Of a DNA stretch of 64,000 bases, positions 33,909 through 43,126 are shown one piece after another. Under the pieces are notes generated by a model, which saw nothing but the letters and a program-made list of their open reading frames with translations, ran no database searches and was not told the origin of the DNA. Location: positions 1 through 64,000 of the forward strand of contig NZ_JALPVJ010000036.1 in NCBI RefSeq assembly GCF_023544445.1, written 5' to 3'. This DNA comes from Actinoplanes sp. M2I2 (GTDB lineage: Bacteria > Actinomycetota > Actinomycetes > Mycobacteriales > Micromonosporaceae). Positions within the stretch are counted from its first letter, which is position 1. Each line of letters starts with the position of its first letter. The translations under genes were made by a program, and so were the position numbers.

Positions 33909-34333
33909 GTCGAACTCCCCGATGGACGACTCCTGTGCGCAGCATCCGACGCCCCGCGAAGGCGGCGGTCGACGGACGCGCATGCCAGTTCGGCTATCTC
34001 ATCTTTGCCCAGGCACTGTCCCCGCCCGGCAGGCGCGCCGGACGAAACAGAGGAAAGTGCCTGATGCATCGGTTTCACAGTAACGCCGCGACCGGCCGTC
34101 CCGCGTCCGCTTTCGCCGCGACGACGTTTCCCGAGCCCCAGGAGCACCACCGGTCCCATGAACCGACGTGTGCACGTGGCAGGCCGAACGCGTCCGAACC
34201 CGGCCCCTACTCCGGATGAGGCGCCGGCCCGTGTCACCGACCGCGCCTGGCGGTTGTGCGGGCGCCCGGCTGCCCGACAGAGAACGGGCCGGCTCATGAG
34301 AGCCGGCCCGTTCGTCAACCTTGCCTATCCTGC
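33909..34333. other. intergenic region, 425 bp
   Basis: The region holds the upstream leader of the small gene at 33908 and, at 34282-34313, the terminator of the kinase gene. Several open frames run through it on both strands, but they are short, Arg/Pro-rich and lack ribosome-binding sites. No RNA gene or operator was recognised. Confidence 0.5.
34282..34313 (-). terminator. terminator of the kinase gene
   Basis: A perfect 14-bp stem (GAACGGGCCGGCTC and its complement) with an ATGA loop lies 21 bp after the kinase stop. It is typical of the long GC-rich hairpins without T-tracts used in actinomycetes. Confidence 0.75.
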
Positions 34334-36523
34334 CTATTCGCCTGCCACCTCGGCGCCCGTGCAGTCGTCGGCCGCCGCGTCGCAAGGGTTGTCCACACCC
34401 GAACCCGGCAGTTCACCCGTCTCGCCGGGAGTGTCAATCGACGGCGGCGTCGAAGTCGGCGTGTCCGAAGAGGTGTCCGTCGAGGGACCAGCGCTCGACG
34501 GCGGGTCCGGGGGCTTGCTCGTCCCGTCGCCATTGCCATCGCCGCCGCCGTCGCCATTGCCGTCGCCGCTGCCATCGCCATTGCCGTCACCGTCGCCGAT
34601 GTCACCGCCACCCGGCGGCGGGATGACGGGGCCGCCGGTTGTCGTAGTGGTGGTGGGAGCGGTCGGTCCGCCTCCCAGCGGCGGCTTCACGGTCGACGAG
34701 GGGTTCGTCGTGGGCGTCACGGTGATGATGCCGCCCGGACCGACCGAGACGCCCGGGATCGGCGATTTCGTCGCACCCAGCTTGACCTGGCCGCCGGGCA
34801 GGCGCTCGACGTAACGGGACGGCTCACCGGGCTTGGCCGAGACGAAAGCCTCGCAGGTGGCATCGTTCAACGAGAACGCCATCGGCGGCGTGTTGCTGGT
34901 GCGGTAGCTACCGCTGATCGGCAGGGACACCGTCGTCAGCGGCTCGATCGCCGCCGCGGAGGTGATGGTGACGCCGCCGCCCCCCTTGGACGCCGACTGG
35001 GTGAGGGTGGTGTCGCCGTCACCCGAGACCACCTGGTCGCCGGGCAGAATGAACCAGAGCTTCCAGTCCTTGATCGGCGTCCGGTTGCGGTTGGCCACCG
35101 TGACCTGGGCCTTGAACCGGCCGTTGGCGTCGGACCAGACCGCGTAGCTGACCACGCATCGCTCGGTGGGCGGCAAGGCGGCAGCGGCCGGCGTTCCACC
35201 CTTGATGGCGTCCTTCGCACCGCCGGTGACACTCCACCCGTAGGTGGCGACACCGAGCACGAGCACACCGAGGGCCACGACAAGCACGCGGCGGGTCTTG
35301 GTCTGACCCGGGGCCCAGGACGACCCGGAATTGGCCGGGGTCTCGGGCGGAGGCGGCTGCTGGTCGCCGATGGCCGGGCGCAGACCGCCGTCGGCGGCCG
35401 CCGGGGCGGCGTTGTAGACCGGACCCGACCGCAGCTCGGCGAAGCGGCTGTTGCGGGCCGGGGCCTCCTCCGACGCGGACGCGGCGACCGCGGGCGAGAC
35501 GGGCGACGCCGCGTCGGGCGCGGCCGAGACCGGCTCCGGCGAGCTCGGCGCGGCCGCGGGCGACACCTGGGCCGCGCCGGCGAGCTTGAGGATCTCGGCG
35601 TACGACTGGGGTGACGGCAGGATCGTGGTGTCCTCGCCGGCCCCGGACCACTCGGGCACGTAACCGCGGGCCACCGACGGCGCCCCGGCCGAGATGGCCG
35701 CCAGGACGTGAGCCAGCTCCGCGCTCGACGGCCGGTCGGCCGGCCGCTTCTCGAGGCAGCGGCCCACCAGGGCGTCCACCTCGGGCGGCAGTCCGTCGAC
35801 CGGCGGCAGCGGCTCGGGCTCGGTGTACTGGTGGGCCCGCAGCAGCGCGGTGGTGGTGCCGACGTCCCACGGCAGCTGGCCGATCAGCGTGCGATAGATC
35901 AGCAGGCCGACCGCGTAGACGTCGGTGGCCGGACTGACCTGGCCGCCCTCGAGCCGCTCGGGCGCGAGATAGGCCGGCGTGCCGAGCAGGCTGCCGTCGG
36001 GGTCGATGTCGTTCTCGCCGATGAGCGCCGAGATGCCGAAGTCGACGACCTTGGCGCCGGTCTGCGTGAGCATGACGTTGGCCGGGGTGACGTCGCGGTG
36101 CACGATGCCGCGCGAGTGCGCGGCGGCCAGGGCCGCGGCCACCTCGGCGGTGATCCGCACGGCATGCTGCCAGGGCAGCCGGCGAACGCGCGCCAGCACG
36201 GCGGCGAGCGACTCGCCGTCGATGAGCTCCATGACGACGTACGGCACGGGCTCACCGTCGACGGTGGTCGCCTCGCCGTAGTCGTAGACATTCGTGATGT
36301 TGGGATGAGTGAGTCGGGCGGCCGCCTGTGCCTCCGCGCGGAGTCGGCGCCGGAACGCCGGGTCCGCGCTGGTCGACGGTGGCAGCACCTTGACCGCGAC
36401 CTGGCGCCCGAGGACTTCGTCGAACCCTCGCCACACCACTGACATCCCGCCGGCCCCGAGACGCTCGACCAGTCGATAACGACCGGCCAGCAGACTCGAA
36501 CCGGGCAGGTCCGTCGTGCTCAT
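34334..36523 (-). CDS. membrane Ser/Thr protein kinase with CBM2-like extracellular domain
   Basis: The protein has 729 aa. The kinase domain (about 14-275) has LGAGGMSVVW (glycine loop), VAVKVLP (Lys), HRDVTPANVM (about 137) and DFGISALIG (about 159). A Pro/Ala/Ser-rich linker follows, then one transmembrane helix (about 408-430). The outside domain (about 450-562) starts with CVVSYAVWSDANGRFKAQVT, has IKDWKLWFILPGDQV and ends FSLNDATCEAF. This is the beta-sandwich pattern of family 2 carbohydrate-binding modules, including the paired terminal Cys. A tail of GDGNGD repeats and Thr/Ser/Pro follows (about 637-729). The ATG at 36521-36523 follows GGGGG; an ATG four codons upstream is the alternative. 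It may phosphorylate targets when the outside domain meets polysaccharide (inference). Confidence 0.9.
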   Translation of the reverse strand: MSTTDLPGSSLLAGRYRLVERLGAGGMSVVWRGFDEVLGRQVAVKVLPPSTSADPAFRRRLRAEAQAAARLTHPNITNVYDYGEATTVDGEPVPYVVMELIDGESLAAVLARVRRLPWQHAVRITAEVAAALAAAHSRGIVHRDVTPANVMLTQTGAKVVDFGISALIGENDIDPDGSLLGTPAYLAPERLEGGQVSPATDVYAVGLLIYRTLIGQLPWDVGTTTALLRAHQYTEPEPLPPVDGLPPEVDALVGRCLEKRPADRPSSAELAHVLAAISAGAPSVARGYVPEWSGAGEDTTILPSPQSYAEILKLAGAAQVSPAAAPSSPEPVSAAPDAASPVSPAVAASASEEAPARNSRFAELRSGPVYNAAPAAADGGLRPAIGDQQPPPPETPANSGSSWAPGQTKTRRVLVVALGVLVLGVATYGWSVTGGAKDAIKGGTPAAAALPPTERCVVSYAVWSDANGRFKAQVTVANRNRTPIKDWKLWFILPGDQVVSGDGDTTLTQSASKGGGGVTITSAAAIEPLTTVSLPISGSYRTSNTPPMAFSLNDATCEAFVSAKPGEPSRYVERLPGGQVKLGATKSPIPGVSVGPGGIITVTPTTNPSSTVKPPLGGGPTAPTTTTTTGGPVIPPPGGGDIGDGDGNGDGSGDGNGDGGGDGNGDGTSKPPDPPSSAGPSTDTSSDTPTSTPPSIDTPGETGELPGSGVDNPCDAAADDCTGAEVAGE

Positions 36524-37012
36524 GTGCCCCCACATGCGCGCTTCGAAGAAACACCGAGTTGCACCGCCATGCCGCTCGGCGTCGGGGTGTCCGGCGGGTG
36601 CCGGGTGATCCCCATCGACGGAAGGGATGCTAGCTGATGATCGGCCCCCTCACGATCCCGCGCACACGTGCCCTTACCTGCGGCTCGTCACGGTGTGTTC
36701 CGGGACCGATCGCACCTGCGACGGGTGCCCGTCCAGTACCCGAAAGTCGGATCCCTGACGGAATTCCGGGGGCATTAACCCGAGTCACCCGAGAATGCCC
36801 GCTTCATCGGAAGTTTCTCCCAGGAAGACTTTGCCGACCCTCGCCGGGGACACCGAACGCAATGTGCTTTTCCCGTGACGCAATGCAATGGCGACCGATC
36901 GTCGACAAATATTCGCCATGATGCAATTGTTGAAGGGTCTACCTGTGTAACCCCGCCTGAACGGTCGGCCGGGTCGTCCGATCAGCCGATTCTGTGTGCC
37001 AACCTGCGAATC
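36524..37012. other. intergenic region, 489 bp
   Basis: The segment is lower in GC than its surroundings (several AT-rich patches near 36860-36950) and contains the kinase promoter region, including a possible -10 TAGCAT on the minus strand near 36625. No open frame with coding character, hairpin terminator for cphA, or RNA gene was recognised. The patchy composition could mean decayed inserted DNA. Confidence 0.45.
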
Positions 37013-39751
37013 TCATCGTTCGGCGTGATATTCGGGGACAGGAACCCGCCCGTTTCCCATAAGTGATCGGCCCGGCGACACACCGGCGCCGGGGCCCCGG
37101 CCCGGCAGCGCCGGCACCGCCGCCCCGGCGGGCACAGCGCCGAGCCGGGTGAGCAGTTCGAGCACCGGGCCGAGCTTCTCGTAGAGGACGAGCACCACAT
37201 CTCCGGGCCGGGCCAGCCGGAGCGCCCCGGTCACGGCGCCGGCGAAGCCGTCGGTCCGCAGCGCCGTCAACGTCGGGCGACGGGCCCGCATCTCCCTTTC
37301 GACCAGCGCGGACACCTCGCCCGGAGTGCGGCCGCGAGGATCCTCGTCGTCGTAGAGCACGGCCCGGGAGACGCCGTCGGCGATCACCTGCGCGCAGGCC
37401 GCGAGCAGGTCGTCGCGCCGGTCGCCGGGCAATGTCACCGCGGCCACGCATCGATCCGGGCCCCAGAGGCGGTGCAGGGTGCGGACCGTCGCGGCCAGCG
37501 CCGCGGGATTGTGCGCGTAGTCGACGAACACCGAGATCTCGCCGAGGCGCAGCAGGGTACCCCGGCCCGCGTTGTCGGCGACCGGGTCGAACTCGGCCAG
37601 CCGCCGGCACACCGCCTCCTGACCGGCGCCGAGCGCCCGCGCCGCCGCGATCGCGGCCAGCGCGTCGGCCACCACGTGCGGCGCCGCTCCCCCGTACGCC
37701 CCGGGAACCTCGGCCGCCCGCAGGAGCGGCGTCCGCCGGGCCCCGGTCTGCTGCACCACCCACCCGTCGTGCAGCAGATAGGCCGTGCCGCCCTTGGCCA
37801 GGTGCTCGACCAGCACCGGCTGCTGCTCGTCGAGGGAGAACCAGACGATCCGCTTGCGGTCGGCTCGCACCCGCGGCCGGTCGACCAGGCTGCGCACCCA
37901 CGGGTCGTCGGCGTTGAGCACCAGCGTCCCGCAGTCGCGGACCCGCTCGGCGACCAGCGCCTTGACGTGGGCCAGGTCCTCGATCGTGCCCAGTCCGTCC
38001 TGGCCCAGGTGATCGTCCGTGATGTTGGTCAGCACCCCCACGTCGGACCAGTCGTAGCCCAGACCGCGCCGGAGCAGCCCGCCCCGGGCCGTCTCCAGCA
38101 CCGCCGCCTGGACGCTCGGGTCGCCCAGCACCATCTGCGCCGAGAGCGGGCCGGTCGCGTCGGCCCGATAGACCACGCGCCCGTCGATGCGGACGTCGTC
38201 GGTGGTCGTCAGCCCCACCCGCAGCCCGGCGTCGGCCAGCAGGTGCGCGGTCATCCGGGCCACCGTGGTCTTGCCGTTGGTGCCGGTGACCGCCACCGTC
38301 GGGATCCGCCCGTCGGACCCGGCCGGGAACATCGCCCGCACGATCGCGTCGCCCACGTCCCGCGGCCGGCCGCTCACCGGGGCCAGATGCATCCGCAGAC
38401 CGGGTACGGCGTTGACCTCGATCACCCCGGCGGTGACCTCGTGCGCGCTCGCCGCGGGCGGCACCGGTTCGCCGATGCCGGGCAGGCGCAGGTCGATGCC
38501 GGCGATGTCGAGCCCGAGCAGCGCGGTCACCCGCAGGCACAACCGGGCCACCTCGGGGTGGACCTGGTCGGTGACGTCCGAGCTGGTCGCCCCGGTCGAC
38601 AGATTGCCGGTGCGGGCAAGCTGCACCACGGCGCCCGCGGCGGGCACGCTGTCCCGGTCGACACCCTGCTTGGCCAGCGCCCGGGGATCGGCGGTGACCC
38701 GGGTCAGCACCCGGGAATGCCCGGTCCCGCGGCGCGGGTCGGCGTTGACCTCGGTCACCAGCTCGGCGATCGTACGGCGGCCGTCGCCGACGACGTGCGC
38801 GGCGATCCGCTCGGCGGCGGCCACGACCTCACCGGCCACGACCAGCACGCGGTAGTCGCGGCCGCCCAGCTGCCGCTCGACGATCACGTCCCCGCCGGCC
38901 TCGGCGAAGGCCTGCTCGACCTCTCCGGGCGTACCGAGGTCGAGCGCGACGTGCTCGCCCTGCCGGCCACAACGGGGTTTGACGACGACCGGGCCGCCCA
39001 GCCGCTCGAACCAGTGCAGCGCGTCGGCCGCTGTGTGGGCGGCGCCGCCGTCGGGCATCGGGACCCCGGCCTCGGTGAGCAGCCGGCGGGTCACCTGCTT
39101 GTCGCCGGCGATGTCGATGCCCACGCCGCTGGTCCGGTCGGTCATCGCCGCCCAGGCCAGCCGTCGGCGGGTGCCCCAGCCCAGGCGCAGCAGGCTGAGG
39201 TCGTCGAAGCGCTCGACCGGGATGCCCCGGCGCCGGGCCGCCGCGATGATCGACCGGGTGCTGGGCCCCACCGCCTCCCGCTCGGCCCGGGCCGCGAGCT
39301 CGCCGAGGTCGGGCGCCGGCGTCCGACCGTCGGCGACCGCCCGTACCAGCTCGACCGCGGCCTCGAGCAGGTCCCGGGGCACCCGCGAGGTGGGTGACTC
39401 GTCCACCGGGCATTCGAGGATGAGGTCGTAGCGGCCGGGCTCGCCGGCCGACACCGTACGGCCGAAGCTGACGTCGCGGCCGATCACCTGCGACAGCTCG
39501 AGGCACACGTGCTCGGTGACGTGCCCGAAGTAGGTGCCACCGCGCAGCCGGCTGACGAAGCCACCCGGCGCCCCGGCCGCGCAGTGATGCTCGGCCAGCC
39601 CCGGCAGCGTACGGAGGAGCCGCTCGGTGAACCCGGTGACGTCGGAGGTCTCCACACCGGTCAGGCCGTCGAGGCACAGCCGCGCCACGACGGCCGGGCG
39701 GGAGAGGTGGACGTTGGGGCCGCGCAGGTGTCGCAGGCTCTGGATTCTCAT
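37013..39751 (-). CDS. cphA: cyanophycin synthetase
   Basis: The protein has 912 aa in the usual three parts. The N-terminal domain (about 1-160) begins MRIQSLRHLRGPNVHLSRPA. An ATP-grasp domain (about 215-470) has GGPVVVKPRCGRQGEHV and VIEVNAVPGLRMH. A Mur-ligase-like domain has P-loop VAVTGTNGKTTVARM (about 486-500), LTNITDDHLGQDG and FVDYAHNPAA. It polymerises Asp and Arg into multi-L-arginyl-poly-aspartate without ribosomes. A Gly/Pro-rich tail (after LPGRGPG) is extra. The ATG overlaps the cphB stop by ATGA, so cphB and cphA are translated together, cphB first. Confidence 0.95.
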   Translation of the reverse strand: MRIQSLRHLRGPNVHLSRPAVVARLCLDGLTGVETSDVTGFTERLLRTLPGLAEHHCAAGAPGGFVSRLRGGTYFGHVTEHVCLELSQVIGRDVSFGRTVSAGEPGRYDLILECPVDESPTSRVPRDLLEAAVELVRAVADGRTPAPDLGELAARAEREAVGPSTRSIIAAARRRGIPVERFDDLSLLRLGWGTRRRLAWAAMTDRTSGVGIDIAGDKQVTRRLLTEAGVPMPDGGAAHTAADALHWFERLGGPVVVKPRCGRQGEHVALDLGTPGEVEQAFAEAGGDVIVERQLGGRDYRVLVVAGEVVAAAERIAAHVVGDGRRTIAELVTEVNADPRRGTGHSRVLTRVTADPRALAKQGVDRDSVPAAGAVVQLARTGNLSTGATSSDVTDQVHPEVARLCLRVTALLGLDIAGIDLRLPGIGEPVPPAASAHEVTAGVIEVNAVPGLRMHLAPVSGRPRDVGDAIVRAMFPAGSDGRIPTVAVTGTNGKTTVARMTAHLLADAGLRVGLTTTDDVRIDGRVVYRADATGPLSAQMVLGDPSVQAAVLETARGGLLRRGLGYDWSDVGVLTNITDDHLGQDGLGTIEDLAHVKALVAERVRDCGTLVLNADDPWVRSLVDRPRVRADRKRIVWFSLDEQQPVLVEHLAKGGTAYLLHDGWVVQQTGARRTPLLRAAEVPGAYGGAAPHVVADALAAIAAARALGAGQEAVCRRLAEFDPVADNAGRGTLLRLGEISVFVDYAHNPAALAATVRTLHRLWGPDRCVAAVTLPGDRRDDLLAACAQVIADGVSRAVLYDDEDPRGRTPGEVSALVEREMRARRPTLTALRTDGFAGAVTGALRLARPGDVVLVLYEKLGPVLELLTRLGAVPAGAAVPALPGRGPGAGVSPGRSLMGNGRVPVPEYHAER

Positions 39752-40509
39752 CGCGGCTCCCGGCCCGTGAGGTGGAAGGCCCGCCCGGCCGGCAACACGT
39801 GCAGGCGGCAGCCGGACAGGGTGATCGGGCCGCTCTCGGGCACGTCGATGTGGGTGGCCGGCCCGGCGTCGACGACGGTGACCGCGCCGCTGCCGAGCAC
39901 CTCGAAGGCGTCGCCGTCGGTGAGGATCGCGGTGTCCTCGTCGATGCCCAGGCCGAGCTCGTGCGGAGCGAGGGCGACCGCGCTGAGCAGGCGGTTGATC
40001 CGTCCCCGCTCGGCGAAGTGCTGGTCGATGAGGACGCCGTGCAGGAACTCGAGCCCGGGGCCGGTGCGCACGCTGGTCCGGCTGACTCCCGGGCCGTCCC
40101 CCTCGACGATCATCGTGCCGGACATCATCGCGGCGCCCGCGCTGGTGCCGGCGAGCACGACCGATCCGGACGAGACCAGGTCCTGCAACAGGCGGTCGGT
40201 GGCCGTCCCGCCGATCACCCGGGTGATCCGCTCCTGGTCGCCACCGGTGAAGAAGACGCCGGTGGCCGCGCGCAGCGCCGATGCGGTCCGCGGGTCGTTG
40301 GCGGCGGGCCGGTCGTCGATCCGCAGCGCCTCGACGTGACGGGCGCCGTGCCGGCCGAACGCGGCCAGGTGCTCGGCCTCGGCCGCGGCGGGGTCGGAGC
40401 TGGCCGTCGCGATGACCACGATCCGGGCCGAGTCGCCACCGGCGAGCTCGACGAAGCGGCGGAGCAGGCCGGGACCGGCGGCGCCGCCGATGATCAGCAG
40501 GGTCGGCAC
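39748..40509 (-). CDS. cphB: cyanophycinase
   Basis: This 253-aa S51-family serine peptidase has the nucleophile motif VLAGTSAGAAMM (Gly-Thr-Ser-Ala-Gly) and FFTGGDQERIT. The sequence LIDQHFAERGRINRLL contains the conserved His/Arg region, and LGLGIDEDTAIL closes the core. It cuts cyanophycin to beta-Asp-Arg dipeptides. The start carries TGAGGAGGTGTC upstream. It is first in a two-gene operon with cphA. A candidate GlnR-like box lies 45 bp upstream. Confidence 0.94.
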   Translation of the reverse strand: MPTLLIIGGAAGPGLLRRFVELAGGDSARIVVIATASSDPAAAEAEHLAAFGRHGARHVEALRIDDRPAANDPRTASALRAATGVFFTGGDQERITRVIGGTATDRLLQDLVSSGSVVLAGTSAGAAMMSGTMIVEGDGPGVSRTSVRTGPGLEFLHGVLIDQHFAERGRINRLLSAVALAPHELGLGIDEDTAILTDGDAFEVLGSGAVTVVDAGPATHIDVPESGPITLSGCRLHVLPAGRAFHLTGREPR

Positions 40510-40553
40510 GACACCTCCTCAGCCGGCCGGTACAGCCACCTCTGAGGTTAATC

Positions 40554-40569
40554 GGAACAAAACCGAAAC
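40554..40569. promoter_or_regulatory. possible GlnR-like box upstream of cphB
   Basis: GGAAC (40554-40558), six bases, GAAAC (40565-40569). The second half-site is exact, while the first differs from GTnAC at one position. It sits about 45-60 bp before the cphB start, suitable for activation. The match is weaker than the ureA box and could be chance. Confidence 0.3.
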
Positions 40570-40575
40570 ATCCGG

Positions 40576-42150
40576 CTAATGGGGTTTGTCGGTGGGAAGC
40601 AGGTGGGTCACCTCGGCCGGACCTTCGGCGAACGCCACGGCCCGGTTCTCCACCTCCTCGTCGCTGCCGGTCAGCCGGCCCTCGTGCTGACGCAGGTGGT
40701 CCTCCCAGGTCGGCACCTGGTAGACCTCGACGTAGCGGACCGGGTCCTCGCCGTCGCGGAACAGACCCCATCGCGTGGCCCCCGTCCGCAGCCGGGTGAG
40801 CCGCACGGCGTCCATCGCCGCGACGAAGTCGGCCGACTTCTCGTCGTGCACCCGGTAGACCGCGCTGACCAGCACCGGCCCCTCCTCGAGGTGCGGCTCG
40901 AGCATGATGTGCGGCTCGGCCCAGTAGACGGCGGGGCTGCGGTCGGCGTCGTCGTGCTCGTGGACCGGCAGCCACGGCACGGTCGCGGTGCCGAGCAGCA
41001 TCACGACCGCGGCGGCCACGAACGTCACGGGCAGCCCGGTCACCTCGGCGACCTGACCCCACACCAGCGCGCCGAGGGCCTGGGCGCCGGCGAACACCAC
41101 CTGGTAGATGCCGAAGCCGCGGGCCCGCACCCAGTTGGGCAGCAGCAGTTGCATGGTCGCGTTCATGCGCGAGACCAGCGTCATCCAGGCCGCGCCGGCC
41201 AGGACGAGCACGGCGGCGACCGCGATCTCGTACGGCACGAGCGCGACCACGAGCAGCGCGCCGGCGTAGATCAGACCGGCCACCACGATCAGGCGGTTCG
41301 CGGACATGACGCGGCGGATGCGGGGCATCAGCAGCGCACCGGCGACGGCGCCGACCCCGAGGGCGGCCAGCAGGATGCCGTAGCCGCCGGCGCCCAGCCC
41401 CAGCTCCTGACGCGCGACGACGGGCAGCAGCCCCCAGACCACGCTGCCCGGCAGCACGAACAGGGCGACCCGGATCAGCAACCGGCGGACCGCCGGCGCG
41501 TAGCGGACGAACCGGCCACCGGCCCGGACCGCGGGCCCGAAGCGCTCCGGGTGGCTGGGACCCTTCTTCGGCGGCCGGCGCCAGGCGAGCAGGGCCAGCG
41601 CGAAGACCCCGTACGAGATGGCGTTGAGGGCGAACACCGCGGCCGGGCCGATGTGCGCCACCAGGAGCCCGGCGACGGCAGGACCGGCCGAACGGGCCAG
41701 GTTGGTGTTGACGGCGCCGAGCGCGGAGGCGGCCGGCAGTTCGTCGCGCGGCACGACCTCCGGGATCACCGCCTGCCAGCTGGGCAGGGTCAGGGCCTGG
41801 CCGACGCCGAGCAGGAAGGTGAAGAACAGCAGCAGGGCCGGCGGCATCCGGTCGAGCGCGGTCAGCACGGTGAGCAGCGCGCCGACCAGGAGCAAGCCGG
41901 TCTGCACGCCCATCAGCAGGCGACGCCGATCGAGCACGTCGGCGATCGCCCCGGCCGGCAGGGCGAGCAGCAGCACCGGCAGCATCGTCACCGTCTGCAC
42001 CAGGCTCGTCCAGGTGGCCGCGTCCGGCTCCTCGACGACCAGCCACTGCGCGCCGACCGTCTGCATCCAGGTGCCGACGTTGCCGGCCAGCACCGCGATC
42101 CACAGCATCCGGAACACGCGCCCCCGCAGCGGCGCCCAGGGTGATTCCAC
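40576..42150 (-). CDS. MFS transporter, EntS-like (MFS_3), with C-terminal dimeric barrel-like domain
   Basis: This 524-aa protein has twelve predicted membrane segments across about residues 10-400 (for example VTMLPVLLLALPAGAIADVL, LLFFTFLLGVGQALTLPSWQ). The A-loop DRRRLLMGVQT lies between TM2 and TM3. A soluble C-terminal domain of about 120 residues (GPVLVSAVYRVHDEKSADFVAAM, TRWGLFRDGEDPVRYVEVYQV) is the extension usual for the PF05977 group. EntS exports enterobactin; here no siderophore cluster is near, so the substrate is unknown. It stands alone between cphB (66 bp) and the desaturase gene (39 bp), all minus strand. Confidence 0.88.
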   Translation of the reverse strand: MESPWAPLRGRVFRMLWIAVLAGNVGTWMQTVGAQWLVVEEPDAATWTSLVQTVTMLPVLLLALPAGAIADVLDRRRLLMGVQTGLLLVGALLTVLTALDRMPPALLLFFTFLLGVGQALTLPSWQAVIPEVVPRDELPAASALGAVNTNLARSAGPAVAGLLVAHIGPAAVFALNAISYGVFALALLAWRRPPKKGPSHPERFGPAVRAGGRFVRYAPAVRRLLIRVALFVLPGSVVWGLLPVVARQELGLGAGGYGILLAALGVGAVAGALLMPRIRRVMSANRLIVVAGLIYAGALLVVALVPYEIAVAAVLVLAGAAWMTLVSRMNATMQLLLPNWVRARGFGIYQVVFAGAQALGALVWGQVAEVTGLPVTFVAAAVVMLLGTATVPWLPVHEHDDADRSPAVYWAEPHIMLEPHLEEGPVLVSAVYRVHDEKSADFVAAMDAVRLTRLRTGATRWGLFRDGEDPVRYVEVYQVPTWEDHLRQHEGRLTGSDEEVENRAVAFAEGPAEVTHLLPTDKPH

Positions 42151-42189
42151 GCTGGTGAACTTAGCGGCGGCGCGCTCCGGGCCCGGGAC

Positions 42190-43116
42190 CTACCGCTCGA
42201 GTCGCCGCCGGCGGGCTTCGCGCTTCTCCTCGAAGCGGGCGGCCTGCGCCTCCAGCTCGTCCATGTGCGCGGCCAGCTCCTCGCGGGCCTTCTCCCCGTC
42301 GCCGTCCAGGTCCGTCCGGCCGAAGACGTCCCACTGGCGCAGGACCGGCTGCAGCACCTCGTCGCGGTGCTGGCGCAGGTCGTAGATGCCGGCCAGGGCG
42401 ATCGACAACGCCTTGCGGCCGAAGCCCTCGATGTTGGCCCCGGGCATCTGGAAGGCGGCCACGACGTCGGTCACGGCGCGCATCGCGTGGTTGGGGTCGA
42501 GGTCGAACGCCGCGGACAGCAGGTTGCGGTAGAAGACCATGTGCAGGTTCTCGTCGGCGGCCACGCGGGCCAGCAGCTGCTCGGCGATCGGGTCGCCGGT
42601 GGCCTTGCCGGTGTTGCGGTGCGAGATGCGGGTGGCGAGTTCCTGGAAGGCCACGTACGCGAGCGAGTGCAGGATCTCGTCGGGGTGGTCGTTGTTGTAG
42701 CCGGCTTCCATGTGGGTCATGCGGGCCCGCTCGAGCTCCACCGGGTCGACGGCCCGGGTGACCGTCAGGTAGTCGCGCAGGGCGATGCCGTGGCGGCCCT
42801 CCTCGGCGGTCCAGCGGTGCACCCAGGTGCCCCAGGCGCCGTCGCGGCCGAAGAGGGTGGCGATCTCATGGTGGTACGAGGGCAGGTTGTCCTCGGTGAG
42901 CAGGTTGACGATCAGCGCCGTCCGGGCGACGTCGGGCAGCTGGGAGTCCTCCGTGCGCCAGGGCTCGCCGCCGAGCAGGCCGTCGTACGTACGGCCCTCG
43001 CTCCACGGCACGTACTCGTGGGGGAACCACTCCTTGGCCAGGGACAGGTGCCGGTCGAGGTTGGTCGCCACGACGGGCTCGAGCTCGATGAGCAGCGCGG
43101 TCTGATCCAGCGGCAT
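42190..43116 (-). CDS. acyl-ACP desaturase (stearoyl-ACP desaturase-like, diiron)
   Basis: This 308-aa soluble protein of the FA_desaturase_2 family has the diiron ligands seen as EDNLPSYHHEI, WTAEEGRHGIALRDYL (E-E-x-x-H) and RVAADENLHMVFYRN (D-E-x-x-H). It introduces a double bond into acyl-ACP chains using O2 and ferredoxin. The ATG at 43114-43116 is chosen because GGGAGT lies seven bases upstream; a GTG three codons earlier overlaps that site. A tandem palindromic operator (43127-43159) covers its promoter and reaches the ribosome-binding site. A helical charged tail (EEKREARRRRLER) ends the protein. Confidence 0.92.
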   Translation of the reverse strand: MPLDQTALLIELEPVVATNLDRHLSLAKEWFPHEYVPWSEGRTYDGLLGGEPWRTEDSQLPDVARTALIVNLLTEDNLPSYHHEIATLFGRDGAWGTWVHRWTAEEGRHGIALRDYLTVTRAVDPVELERARMTHMEAGYNNDHPDEILHSLAYVAFQELATRISHRNTGKATGDPIAEQLLARVAADENLHMVFYRNLLSAAFDLDPNHAMRAVTDVVAAFQMPGANIEGFGRKALSIALAGIYDLRQHRDEVLQPVLRQWDVFGRTDLDGDGEKAREELAAHMDELEAQAARFEEKREARRRRLER

Positions 43117-43126
43117 GACGATCACT

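Noticed and set aside
33909..34333. Minus-strand open frame of about 137 codons before the small gene
   Set aside because: It is Arg/Ser/Gly-rich without a ribosome-binding site and runs through the kinase terminator hairpin.
36940..36960. GTAAC-n6-TGAAC near the cphA 3' end as a GlnR site
   Set aside because: The second half-site has two mismatches and the site lies downstream of cphA, not at a promoter.
39752..42103. Upstream extension of the cphA reading frame through cphB and the MFS gene
   Set aside because: The extension has no homology, overlaps two real genes, and cphA has a normal start with homology beginning at MRIQSLRH.
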